From Arcuatula senhousia (Eukaryota > Mollusca > Bivalvia > Mytilida > Mytilidae), in the NCBI GenBank assembly GCA_963971305.1, contig OZ020308.1, positions 29,231,275-29,295,274 of the forward strand: DNA of 64,000 nt. Reading direction: 5' to 3'. How positions within the stretch are numbered: position 1 is the stretch's first letter; each line of letters starts with the position of its first letter. Both the position numbers and the translations under genes were made by a program. The notes under the pieces were generated by a model that was not told the origin of the DNA, did no database searches, and worked only from the letters and a program-made list of their open reading frames with translations. Positions 36,565 to 47,664 of the stretch are shown here, piece by piece.

Positions 36565-38256
36565 ATGGCGACGAACGAGACACAAACATGCAAACCTTGT
36601 TCAAAAAGGAGCTTAACAGTTTCAGCCACCAAGTTTTGCACCGACTGTGACGAGGCACAGTGTCAAACATGTACAGAGGTTCACAATTCCTTAAAAGCAT
36701 GTGAAAATCACCATGTATTGTCTTTAGAAGTATGTTCTAGTTTAAAAGTTGAGAGAAACTGTAGTGACCATGTCGACATGCTCCTTGATTTCTTTTGCAC
36801 TGCGCATGCCCGTTTATGCTGTCGTCAATGCATTGCGTCTGATCATAGATCATGTGACCAGATACTTCCGATTGAAGTCGCATCAAAGAATGTCAGGAAG
36901 TCGGTCCTGTTCGATAACGTCCGAGATGATATGAATGATATAACGGCATTATTTAATGATGTACTGAAAGAGCAAAACCAGAGCAAAGCAGTAATCAGAG
37001 ATATGAAACAAAATATTATTTCGGAAACTAAACAATTGAAAAAAAAGGCGTTGTCAAAACTTAACAAGATGGATACTAAAACTCAAGCTGAAATCGAGTC
37101 TGTTTTTGGAAAGCTTTTGGAAGAGAAAGAAAATGGGGTGGCAAATATCGAAAAAGAAAAGAAAATTGCCGACAATTTTAGTAATCAATTAGCTTTGATT
37201 AAGGAACATGGGTCCGAAATTCAGCTTTTCTCGTTTCTTTATCAAGCAGCACCCTCTTTGACATGTAGCGCTAAAACTCTTCAAGATATCATCTCAACAC
37301 AAAAATGTCCTGATGTAAAGTTTGAGGCCGCCGACCTTTTTCCCGATGTTTCATCCATGGGAAAAATTAAAGTATTTGACAGGGACTTGAGTACTGCGTT
37401 AAAACCGTTAACACTGAAATCTGCTCAAGATTTGATGATAAGCAAAAAGAGTCCAACACAATTTAAGTTGGAAAGAAAACTAAAATTTTCGAATTTGCGT
37501 AGTATTTCTGGGCGTTTTACGGGAATCGGTATTTTGAAAGATGGCAGATTAATTCTGAGTTATTTTAAGGGAACTCACCTTCTTCTGATTCATGCAGATT
37601 GTCAAAGTGAAGACTGTAAAATTGAACTCGGAAGTAGTCCATGGGGAGTTGCCGTCCACCCGGAGACTGATGAAGTTTACGTTACTCTTCCCATTCTTAG
37701 CCAAGTACATGTTGTAAATGTACAATCTAAAGCCGTTCGTAAAATCAGTGCCCCGGAAAAAGTTTATGGGATAACAATGATTAATGACAAAATGGTACTT
37801 GGAGGGGTCGGGAAAGTTTATATTAACGCTATTGATGGTACGACTATAGCAAAGATTGACGTTGGTTCGAAAGAATTGTATTCAATTAAATCATCAAAGT
37901 CTTCGTTTTGTAGATCAAAGGAAGTTGTATTGTTTATTTGCGAAACAGACAACCATAGAATTCACATAGTTAACATGAAAAATGATTCAGAAAGTGTTAA
38001 AGAAATGTCTATCATACGTGTTATAGATTTAGAACGACCAATAGACAGTGTGTGTGGGCTTGAAGGTGATATGTTTGTAGTTTGTTGCTCAACAAACAAG
38101 CTGATGCGCATTGAAAAAGATTACGCAACGAATGAAGTTGTAATTGAGAAAGGCGTTCTAAAGGGACCATTCACACTAACATTTAGTAAAGATTATTCTA
38201 AACTTTATATCGCAAATACATCACCTGCAGAGTTGTTGGTGTTTTCATGTTCATAA
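36565..38256 (+). CDS. TRIM-like protein: two B-boxes, coiled coil, beta-propeller (563 aa)
   Basis: Intact single coding exon. Residues 9-50 form a B-box1-like zinc site (C9, C12, C25, C28, C33, C36, H40, H49/H50). Residues 66-97 form a B-box2 (C66, H69, C78, H81, C86, C89, H94, C97). A lysine/glutamate-rich helical stretch at about 105-215 is the likely coiled coil. Residues 300-563 form a repeat-rich C-terminal region like the NHL/beta-propeller end of TRIM2/3/56/71-like proteins (blocks WGVAVHPETDEVYV, GDMFVVCCSTNKLMRI, LYIANTSP). No RING finger precedes the B-boxes, so ubiquitin-ligase activity cannot be assumed. The ATG directly follows a pyrimidine-rich stretch and CAG (36562-36564), so a 5' UTR intron with its acceptor at the start codon is likely. 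Such genes are greatly expanded in bivalves and often linked to innate immunity, which is inference here. A broken paralogue lies at 2368-3766. Confidence 0.93.
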   Translation: MATNETQTCKPCSKRSLTVSATKFCTDCDEAQCQTCTEVHNSLKACENHHVLSLEVCSSLKVERNCSDHVDMLLDFFCTAHARLCCRQCIASDHRSCDQILPIEVASKNVRKSVLFDNVRDDMNDITALFNDVLKEQNQSKAVIRDMKQNIISETKQLKKKALSKLNKMDTKTQAEIESVFGKLLEEKENGVANIEKEKKIADNFSNQLALIKEHGSEIQLFSFLYQAAPSLTCSAKTLQDIISTQKCPDVKFEAADLFPDVSSMGKIKVFDRDLSTALKPLTLKSAQDLMISKKSPTQFKLERKLKFSNLRSISGRFTGIGILKDGRLILSYFKGTHLLLIHADCQSEDCKIELGSSPWGVAVHPETDEVYVTLPILSQVHVVNVQSKAVRKISAPEKVYGITMINDKMVLGGVGKVYINAIDGTTIAKIDVGSKELYSIKSSKSSFCRSKEVVLFICETDNHRIHIVNMKNDSESVKEMSIIRVIDLERPIDSVCGLEGDMFVVCCSTNKLMRIEKDYATNEVVIEKGVLKGPFTLTFSKDYSKLYIANTSPAELLVFSCS

Positions 38257-40039
38257 ACTCAGACCCCATACAAAAATTTAAAGAACATATTACTTGACTT
38301 GCACCTTGAAAGACTTTGTTGTTGTATGATATGGTCATAAATATTTTAGTACACGTTTTTATTAAGGTCTTTACCTTTCTTTAGGAAAGACCTTATTGTC
38401 TTGACATATCTTTTTGAAACTTGGTACCATTATTCAGTGATACCAGGACTCGGATAGATTTTCCCTGAGAAACCGTTCTATTTTTAATAACAGAGTTATC
38501 GCACCAAACGCTGTTTAGCCTTGAGCGCGGATCTCCTCAGAAACCGTAACAGATATAAAAATTCTGAATTGTGGAAATTGTTCCATCAATCCTGGCCATC
38601 TTTTGTAGCGCAGATTTTTTGTCCTAAATTAACTTCCTGGCTACGCGTTTTTTTTGCGCAAAGTTTGTCATAAACGTCAAAGTTGGACGCTTTCGACGAA
38701 ACTTGGTTTCCAAGTAGTTTTAGGGGTCTTGATTACAAATCCAGAGTCAAAATTTGTTTTCGACAACCCGTTTTCGAGTTACAGCCCTTGAAACATCGCT
38801 GTAAAACGTTATTTCAATAGATTTCATCATATTGTGCGATATCACTTTCCATAATTAGATTTGATGTAACAATTATTGATTTACATTAAGATCGTTTTTT
38901 AGTTAGTTTCTAAGCCACGCCCCTTTATGTCTGCATCGGGGCAAGAGGTTGACTCGCCCCTAAATACTTCGGACCTATAATTAAAAAAAAAATATATATA
39001 AAAATTATAAAAAAAATTATAAAAATGTTTGAAAATTATACAAAATTATTAAAAAATTTTAAAAATTAAAAATTTTAAAAAAATTATTAAAAATTTTAAA
39101 AACCTTTAAAAGAATTATAAGAATTAAAAAAATTAAAAATAATTATGAAATTTAAAAAAAATATATATATATATTTTAAATTATATAAAAAAAAAAATAA
39201 TCATAATTTATTTTAACATAATTTTTTTTTTTTAAAAACGAAAAATAAAAAAAAACAATAAATGATTTAAAATAATTATAAAAATATATAAAATGTTTAA
39301 AGAATTAAAAAAAAATAATAATAATAAAGTTATTTAATAATATTTAAAAAAAGTATTAAAAAAACCAAAAAACAACAACATTAATTTAAGACCAAGGTTG
39401 AAGGTTGTATGTCAAGGTCACACCTTAGCAACAAGTTTATAATATTAAAAACCCCTTAGCAACCATTAAAATGATATTGTGTGTAATTCCTCTGCTGGAA
39501 GTTGGTTTGGTTGCACAACACGAATCACAGTCCGATTTAAAATATCAATTACTTTTTGTACTTTATTTCTATTGGAGTACACAAAGGGGAAGACCTTGCG
39601 ATCGTTCTTTGAACGATTGTTATTTAATTCTTATTTTGTTTTGTTTGGTATTATATCTTTTGTACTTTTCTATGTTTAGTTTTTTTACAATAAAGGATTT
39701 TTAACGTATTTTTCGTTTAAAATTACTACTGATTAGTAAGGATGTGAAAACATTGCCTTAACTGTAACTGGGTGACCTGGATAAATATTTTAAAATATTC
39801 TATATTTTTGTAACGATACGAAAAAAAAACTAGATTAGTATGTCGTAATTGTAGAAGTATCAAAACTATTGGAAAAGAACATACTTGGCTTTCATTTTAA
39901 AGCATGATTTATTACCTTTGAAAATTACTTGCTTTAAATTACTTAGGCTTTGTAGGATATTGTAATAAATATACAACATGTCATCTATATTTTTTATTTC
40001 TAAATTTGTATTGCTTGGTTATATCTTGAACTTTCTTTC
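38257..40039. repeat. Repeat-derived, AT-rich downstream region
   Basis: From about 38365 the sequence looks like a dispersed repeat (AAGGTCTTTACC and GGAAAGACCTT). From 38975 to 39370 it is an almost pure A/T low-complexity block of AAAATTATAAAA-type units. At 39590-39640 an end-like block (GGGGAAGACCTTGCGATCG, TTCTTTGAACGATTG) follows. This could be one decayed element about 1.3 kb long. No gene is supported; the 39471-39704 frames overlap it. Confidence 0.5.
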
Positions 40040-40620
40040 GTTTAGTTTCTGATTGTTTGTTATGGAACGCCATAGCTGCCTTATGATACACAAACGCATA
40101 TCATTAAGGCTACAAAAGTATTCCACATCATTTAGACATAAAGTCAAACTACAAAGGCAATACTCCAAATTAATAAGCATGATTTTCAAACTATTAAGGT
40201 ATGATAACACTCCACAAATGCAATCTTTTACACTATTTACATATTATACTATAACATAAAGATACTTCGCTATATCATTATGATAATTTATTAAAACATG
40301 AAGACACTTTACTATAATATGACGCCATCTTTTTATATCACTAAAACATTTAACTACACCATAAAGACATCTTTTAAAAATAAAAAGGTAATTTTATATT
40401 TTACTCTTTATTAAAACGTAAAGATGCTTTAGTATATCATTACGATCATTTCCTATAGCATTAAGATACTTTACTATAGCATTAGGATACTTTACTATAG
40501 CATTAAGATACTTTACCATATCATTAAGATACTTTACCATGGGACTCGGGTATACTATATATGACGTCATCTTTCAATGTCACGAAGACATTTCACTATG
40601 TCATTAAGACATCTAAATAT
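40040..40620. repeat. Left arm of an inverted repeat pair with tandem CATTAAGATACTTTACTATAG units
   Basis: TATGGAACGCCATAGCTGCCTTATGATAC is followed by many short units of about 21 bp (AGCATTAAGATACTTTACTA). The same material is present in reverse complement at 44190-44910. Short frames here are repeat artefacts. Confidence 0.75.
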
Positions 40621-41569
40621 AAGGTATTTATTTTCAAAGTATCTTTCATTTTTGTACTATGAAAACTTTATATGTTCACTTCAATTAAATTTAAACATCT
40701 TAATCTACATCATCATGATCAGCTCATTGATAGATATACAGTTTCTGTCTCTCAGATGAGTTCAGATTTAATTTTTGCTCTGTCAAAAAACTTTTTTATT
40801 CTCCTATACTGGGTTGATCATTTGCAACACGACGTGTGTGCAGCAACAGGCTGGAATTGACTTCATCCTCGTTTCGACTTGAGTTCGCGTTGTCAGTTAT
40901 GTTTTGTGTGTTTTCTGTTTGCTTGTTTCGTTTTGTATTAACTGGCTTTGTCTGCGCTCTTTTAGACTTTTGGTTTTGGAATGCATGTTGATGTCTCTTT
41001 GCTTCTTTCATTTATTTTATCATGAATTTGTAATAATTTTGTCATAAGCTAGCTTGTTCGTTTGTCCGTCCCGCATTTAAAACTTTTCGATGGTTTTTGT
41101 CGAAATTTGTTGATTGTTACCAGATGCAAGTTTTATTCGAGTTTCGAAATTCATGAAATTAACCCCTTAAATCGTAATTTTTTTAATCACAGATTATTCG
41201 AATTTCTTTTGGTTGTATGTAATTTTAGGGTCGGTTCGAAAGGGGCGTCCTCGTTACGCTTCCGTAATTTTCTTTATAGTCAACCATTTTTTTTTCTATA
41301 TGAGGATGGCTGTGGCCCCGATCCCTGGATTGACCTCTGTACTTTTATACATTCAGGTCATTCTGATTCAGCTAATAAAAACAAATATTTAACGTACTTT
41401 TAGCTTATCCATGGCCACTAAGATTTGGTAAAGTTTATTTAGTCAAACATAATGATAATGATTCCTCAACGGGTGCGAATGTAACCATAATTCTGAAAAT
41501 TACTCGAGCAACAGAGAAACAGGATTAGATATCATTGGAAAGTCGAAATTATAGAAACAAACAATACAC
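40621..41569. other. Intergenic sequence, no gene recognised
   Basis: Several short overlapping frames (60-113 codons) with no domain, no signal and no splice support. Confidence 0.45.
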
Positions 41570-41930
41570 ACAACAAGTCGTAACAAGAATGCACTTAGGT
41601 GCTCTAGAAGAGTAACTTCTCTCGTCTGCTATAACACGCCTGTCGCTTAAACAATGTCAATTCAGCAAGTCAAAGCCGGCGAAGAAAGAAAATATCATTA
41701 AAGCTCTATACAAATCCGACATCTGCACTCACAGTCTTAATTTATATTTGTATATTAGCCCATGATGTCTACCATAAAATTTCCTAAGTGTGAATAACAA
41801 CCGAGGATAGCAACATATCCTTTCTGTGCCAGCTGCTAAGGATATATATGTAATTTCCACAAGCTATAGAATAGCGAATCAGCTTTTATACGTAAATCCC
41901 ATAAGCTGGAGCGGACAGAATGTATATAGA
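41570..41930 (-). pseudogene. 3' fragment of the Penelope-like retroelement family
   Basis: On the minus strand 41930-41815 reads ILSAPAYGIYV, LIRYSIACGNY (compare the LIRYAR-type block of this RT family), then RKFYGRHHGLIYKY, then the shared tail near 41650-41580 that also occurs at 6.6 and 50.75 kb. Stops and frameshifts throughout. Confidence 0.65.
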
Positions 41931-42123
41931 AAAAAAGGTCATAACAAAAACTCTAGGAACTTGAAGTAATGATCAATCTCAAATGTCAAAAGCAAAAACA
42001 AAACAAAAACCCCGACGAAACAAGGAAAACATAACAGAGAAAATTCTTGATTCAGGCATTTCAAACGAAAGAGATAGCGGCCGGTTTTAGTTATCCATGT
42101 ATAAATTGTTTAATTTATACAAT

Positions 42124-43345
42124 TTACTAACAAGAGGATCCAAGGAGCCTGAATCGCTCACCTGGTCTTGATGTCGACCCTAAAAAACTTTTCTAGAGCT
42201 AAATGAGCTGAACATTTAAGCAGGTAACAGCTTTTCTCCATCTACTATAGTTTCATTCTGTAGCCATAGGCCCAAATCATGAAAGAACGTTATTTTAGGG
42301 GCCAAAATCCCTATGAGGGGTCATCTGACAACTTAGACCCTATGAAAACTTTTGTAGCGCTAAATGAACTCAACATTTAAGCAAGCAACAGCTTTTCTAT
42401 ATCTGCTATAGTTTTCATTCCATAGGCCAAAAACATGAAACAACGTTATTTTAGTGGCCGAAACCCCTATAAGTGGACATCTGACAACTTCAACCCTTTG
42501 GAGACTTTTTAAGAGCTAAATAAACTTCGACCCTTAAAGTCTTTTGTAGAGCTAATTGAGCTGAACATTTAAGCAAGCAACAGCTTTTCTCTATCTGCAA
42601 TAGTTATCATTCTATAGACCAAAAACACTATTTTCGCCTTTAAGGGGCTGTAACCCCTATAAGGGGTCATCTGACAACTTCGACCCTATGAAGACTTTTG
42701 TTAAGCTAAATGAGCTGAACATATAAGCAAGCAACAGCTTTTCTCTATCCGCTATAGTTTTCATTCCATATCATAAAAATATGAAAAAAAACGTTATTTT
42801 AGGGACTGTAACCCCTTTAAGGGGTCATCTGACAACTTCGACCCTATGGAGACTTTTGAAGGGCTCAATGAGCTGAACATTAAAGCAAGCAACAACTTTT
42901 CTCTATCTGTCATAGTTTTCATTCTAACAGCCCAAAACATGAAAAAATGCTATTTTTTACCTTTAAGGGGCCGTAACTCCTATAAGGGGTCATCTGACAA
43001 CCTCGATCTAATGAAGGCTTGTGTAGAGCTTTTGATGCTGAAGCAGTAGCGTGGCATCATATTTCATCTATATCTTATACTTTTTGATTTACAAGCCAAA
43101 AACAGTAGTCTGACCCCCCTAGTCTATTTTTGGTAACGATGGCCATGTTGTTTAGACGGCGGTCACCATTTGTGCAATCTTGGTAGAGGACATCCCATTG
43201 ATGAAGTGTGCAAAGTTTCAAAGCATTCCCTTCTGTCGTTTCGGAGGAAAAGATTTTCAAAGAAAAGTTAATGACGACGACGACGACGGGCGACGACGGA
43301 CGCCAAGTGATGGCAATAGCTCACCTTTGGTCCAGGTAAGCTAAA
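42124..43345 (+). mobile_element. Pearl-type element with about five tandem cores
   Basis: It starts ACAAGAGGATCCAAGGAGCC and ATCGCTCACCTGGTC. About five units of 150-170 bp follow (AAGCAAGCAACAGCTTTTC, GGGGTCATCTGACAACTTCG), then a unique segment with GTAGAGGACATCCCA, a GACGACGACGG microsatellite (43275-43305), and the end AGCTCACCTTTGGTCCAGGT. It belongs to the same family as 8400-9710 in opposite orientation. The frames at 42846-43049 and 43075-43260 are repeat artefacts. Confidence 0.82.
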
Positions 43346-43489
43346 AACTACACTAGATGCAGAAACCAATAAGGTGGCGGCGGCGGAATGGATCGAGTTT
43401 CCGAAAATTTGACGATTTAGAAGACCGTTTGAGAAGCACACAAAAACAACTTAGCAGTAAATGATACATATCGCCTCAAGTCGGAACAG

Positions 43490-44100
43490 ATACAAATATC
43501 TTATTTGTTAGAGTTTCCATGAAATTTCTTAAAGATATTATAGGCCATTGCTTGTCGTCTTGCATTGGCCCAGGACTTAAAAGTTTATGGTAAATGGAAG
43601 GGGGACTCAAATATGGAGGCTATCTCGTGTACAAGTATACCATCATGAAAATTTAAAAGAGCATACACCTCAAGCACGGGGATACGTTCAACTGCATCCA
43701 CACAGCACATGACACAAACTCTGCAAAACATAGACGATATTGAGATGTGGAATAAGTGTACAAGTACCCGACTTAACAAACATAAACAAACAGCACTTTA
43801 AAACTCACAACGTAAAACAGCAAGCGGTCTTCAAAATGACCATAGGTCACTGCTTGCTGTCTTGCATTGGCTCAAGACTTAAAAGTTTAAGGTAAATGGA
43901 AGGGGGATTCACATATGAAATTTTTGCAAAAGCATTTGTCCTTGTCATCTCATGTTAAGTGTTTCATGTTAAGAATTTGGTCTTTCGTTGATGATTTTGG
44001 GATTAGTATTGAATCTTTGCTATTGTATTTTAAGTCTTGGGCCAATGCAAGATGACGAACAGTGACCTCTGGTCAGGTTGAAGTCTGTTGGCTGTTTTCC
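43490..44100. repeat. Locally duplicated and inverted block
   Basis: A segment with TCTTGCATTGGCCCAGGACTT, AAAAGTTTATGGTAAATGG and AAGGGGGA occurs at 43555-43610. It repeats in direct orientation at 43858-43912 and partly in inverse at about 44030-44070 (AAGTCTTGGGCCAATGCAAG). CAATATCGTC/GACGATATTG also occurs inverted (about 43733 and 44113). This looks like a palindromic non-autonomous repeat. Confidence 0.65.
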
Positions 44101-44189
44101 GTTCCACATCCCAATATCGTCTATTTGTGATACATAATAATAAAGTAACATCATGCTTAGATTTCTTCATTTTTTGTAGTGTCATTGTA

Positions 44190-44910
44190 TAGTTAGTTTT
44201 CATGGTATAGCAAAGTGTCTTCGTAATATAGTAAGATGTCTTAATGATATATCAAAGTGTCTTCGTGTTATAGTATAATGTCTTAATGGTATAACAAAGT
44301 GTCTTCGTATTATAGTATAATGTCTTAATGATATAGCAAAATGTCTTTGTGGTATAGTATAATGTTTAAATGGTATAGCAATGTGTCTTCGTATTATAGT
44401 ATAATGTCTTAATGGTATAGCAATGTGTCTTCGTGGTATAGTATAATGTCTTAATGGTGTAGCAATGTATTTTCTTGTTATAGTATAATGACTTTATGGT
44501 ATAGCAAAGTGTCTTCGTGTTATAGTTAAATATCTTAATAGTATATGAAATTAGCGTCATGGTATATTTAGATGTCTTTATGATTTAGTAACATAAATTA
44601 GTGATTTAAAAAGATGACATCATATTATAGTTAAGTATATTAATACTATAGTTAAAGGACATAATGATATGATGAAGTATCTTAATGTTATATTATGATA
44701 GCAAAATAATGTATAGGTTTGCCTTCGTTGAGTGTAGAACTGTCCTTATAGATTTGCATTGTTGCTTTGTAATATGGAAAACCATCGATGTAATTTGACT
44801 TGGTGACCTAATGATATGGGATATTGGCTAAATAACGGCGCTTGTTGTCTTACTGATTTGTCGTTTTGTATCATAAGGCAGCTGTGGCGTTCCATAGTTT
44901 GTAATAGTTT
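44190..44910. repeat. Right arm of the inverted pair; tandem 42-bp units
   Basis: Units such as TATAGTATAATGTCTTAATG and GTATAGCAAAGTGTCTTCGT repeat about every 42 bp from 44210 to 44560. The block ends with TATCATAAGGCAGCTGTGGCG, TTCCATAG, the complement of the start of 40040-40620. The arms lie about 3.6 kb apart. Confidence 0.78.
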
Positions 44911-46987
44911 TTGAATTCTAGTAAAGTAATGGCACAAATTGAAACTGAGCATAACGATACGAACAAAAATGGTATAATTATAATACTTGTAGATCATTGT
45001 TTTATTTGAACTGTAAACTTCGTTAAGTTTTTATTGGATGTACTAAAATTTAACACCCCATTTTGTGCTCCAAAAATATACATAACGATTTTACATCTCC
45101 TATTTTTTTTGTTTTAACACAAATCATTTAAATATAAATAAAAACATTTATATTGTGACGTGGGATTTCTTGATGTGAGCTTTGTGTCAAATTTAAATTT
45201 GGTTATAAATTATGACTTATCTATCTTTGTCCATATGTATCCAAATGTTTAAAGTTGGAAAGTTTGGTTTATGTCTGTAGTCGATGATTTTTCTTATGAT
45301 GTTTTATGATATAAATTTCCATTTTGGAAAGCTTTCTATCGAACCCATTTGTGGTGTGTGGCCCAGGTCGTCGTTAATTTTAGTGTTAACAACCCATCAG
45401 TTTAAGATTCATGATTACATATTATAAAATACCTACTTATTAGCCTATGAACAGGCCTAGGGTAAACTATTGTTCTGTGCATAGATCGTTTTTCATAACA
45501 TTTTTATAAATTTTAGATATAAAGATCATATAAACATATAAAGAACTTTATAATTACCCGGTTTTTTTTAGGCATTTCTTCGTTCATTTAATTAAAGACA
45601 AATAAAGATACACTGTGGATTCATTTATTTTCGCGGGTACCAATTTTCGTTGTTTGTTGAAAAAGGATCAGTTCGTGGATTCTTAGATTGATGGTTCTGA
45701 AGTCTGAAGCAAACAGATCAATGTTAAATTTCTTCTTTCTCGGGTATCGAATTTCGCGGAGGAAGGCTACCCACGAAAACAACGAAAATTGATACCAAAC
45801 GAATAATAATGAAACCTCAGTAGTTCACGGTCATTTTGGCCCCCGTCTTCATGTTTTTAAGGAATAATAAAGGATTATATAACATGACAATTTGTAATAA
45901 GATAGTTTAAGCTTATAACCGAGTAACTAATATAGTCATTGATGCAAAATATTTGTTTTTAATTTGAGAATTGTAAGCTGTTTCAGAATATTCTTCACCT
46001 CTGTCGTCATGGGAGAAACCCTTTCAGCACTCGTACTCATATCGTTAAATTCAGAGCCGTGAAAAAGCTACCGTTTTGACAATGTGACAAAGGAAATACA
46101 TTGACCATATCTTTAAAGGTTCAAATGTCTACGTCAACGATTTGCAGTTTTTCTATTGCCAAAAGTTTTTTTGAGAACCAAAATTGTTTCAAGTGACAGC
46201 ATAAAAATTGACGTTGTTTTCAAGAATGTTGATAATTTATTTTTAAATGATCCATCTTGGATGTTATTATTATAATGTCAAATTGTAGCTCAGAATTTAT
46301 AAAGAAGTCGTATATTCTGACTTTGGAGTTCCAACTACAACTGAGCACGCAAGAATTAAAAGAAAATCAATTACTTTCGACAAAGAAGCAATATCCAACC
46401 TAACGTCATGGCTCTTTATATAAATCTGCTACTGTATTTTGGGATTTTTTACACATACATGAATGTGTAAGGCTATTTTAAAAACAATTGTAGGTTTTAT
46501 TCTTTATTTACAAGTCAAAACGGTAAGAAAACGAGAAAAGAAAACAACTGTAAAAACAGTCTTGTAGTACTTTTTTCAATAAATGCATGTTTCCGTTTCT
46601 ATAATTTTTAAGTTGAGTCAAAATTACAAAAAAAACAATCATCAGTAACATATTCCTTATATTCAAATATAAGTTAGATAGAAACAAATTTACCAAATAC
46701 AAAACAATGAACAAAACAAAGGGTTACGTACTGTATATTTGATGATCGCAATGATAGTTTTTTTTTTTGGCGTTAAGGATGTTTAAACTAAGAATTTTGG
46801 AGAAAACGGTTTGGAGACATCGTTTAATCTTTAAATGAGATTGATCCTACTAGTCCGGTAGTTTTGTTATTACCTTAGTTTGCTGATGTATTGTCCTTGG
46901 CGAAATCTATAACCTCGGTCACTCATGCGGAAAATATAAATCTATGTGACCTACATTTGGCACTGTTGGTTACTATTCAAGATGTAG
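44911..46987. other. Intergenic sequence around one MITE
   Basis: Apart from the MITE at 45612-45820, I see AT-rich sequence with no domain-bearing frame. The stretch 46915-46985 (ACTCATGCGGAAAATATA, ATTCAAGATGTAG) resembles pearl-type core sequence seen at 50.9 and 62.6 kb. Confidence 0.5.
45610..45822. mobile_element. 209-bp MITE with TA duplication
   Basis: The element at 45612-45820 starts CACTGTGGATTCATTTATT and ends AATAATGAAACCTCAG, imperfect inverted ends. TA lies on both sides (45610-45611, 45821-45822). It carries ATTTTCGCGGGTACC and CGAAAATTGATACC inside. A truncated relative lies at 665-743. Confidence 0.7.
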
Positions 46988-47057
46988 TACCCATATCCTC
47001 AGTGTCGGCTATCTTTATGCTTTCAGTTCATGTTAAGTTATGGGAAGTAAAACTCGA
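46988..47057 (+). repeat. 70-bp direct repeat, left copy
   Basis: Starts TACCCATATCCTCAGTGTC and ends AAGTAAAACTCGA. It matches 59687-59756 at 69 of 70 positions, same orientation, 12.7 kb apart. Here it also carries one arm (ATCTTTATGCTTTCAGTTC) of a hairpin whose other arm (GAACTGAAAACATAAAGAT, 47065-47083) follows. The right copy lacks the second arm. Confidence 0.9.
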
Positions 47058-47095
47058 AGCGTAGAACTGAAAACATAAAGATACGTACACCAAAA

Positions 47096-47216
47096 TGTGG
47101 ACAATTTACACCAATTCTTGTTCGATGTAATATATTCTACTTTTCCGTCAATAAAAAATTTCTTCAAGGCAAAATATGTATATATTGCTAATATATTAAC
47201 AAATTGTCCACATTTG
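47096..47216. mobile_element. 121-bp insertion in the left TIR
   Basis: Bounded by ATGTGGACAATTT and its complement AAATTGTCCACAT. The right TIR reads straight from CACCAAAT to CAAGGGG at the matching place (59467-59480), so it lacks this segment. It is therefore a young MITE-sized insertion (or a precise loss on the right). A duplicated AT at the borders is possible but not certain. Confidence 0.75.
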
Positions 47217-47664
47217 CAAGGGGTGAAGCCCAATTCGTTTGAGAAGGTCATAATTTCGGTTGAGAACGTCAAAATGGCGGACCAAAACAATAATTTAAGC
47301 TATCGGTGAGTAAAAACTATGTTGTTGCCAGTATACTATATCACGGTTCACTTTGTAAATATTGCGTTTCGGCTCCCAGATTGTCAATACAACCCCTGAT
47401 CATTTATTAGTAATGATTGATTTGTGAATAAAAAAGCTATTGAAGGAAAACCGGGCCAGTGGAGTTGATATTTTTAACGGGGGTACTTTCGACGGGTGTT
47501 TCTGTCAAATTAACAAATGCTTGTGTCGATTTTCTGTGTTCGATATACCCCCTGGGTAATATAAATAATGTAGATAAGACGACCTTTGTCAAAAACCCGT
47601 AGTTTTCGATAAATCGGGGTTTATTCCCTAATTTGGTTTGAGCACCGCACTGTATGACATTTTT
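47217..47664 (+). repeat. Left terminal inverted repeat
   Basis: 448 bp identical to the complement of 59023-59470 except at three sites (near 47399, 47409 and 47594), with no indels. It contains a candidate promoter/5' UTR, the coding first exon of the zinc-finger gene (47274-47305) and the first 359 bp of its intron. Such near-identity means recent duplication or ongoing gene conversion. Confidence 0.95.

Noticed and set aside
47097..47309. 70-codon frame ending in NVKMADQNNNLSYR taken as a gene by itself
   Set aside because: The real start is the internal ATG at 47274; the upstream part lies in the 121-bp insertion absent from the other TIR, and the frame ends across a splice donor.
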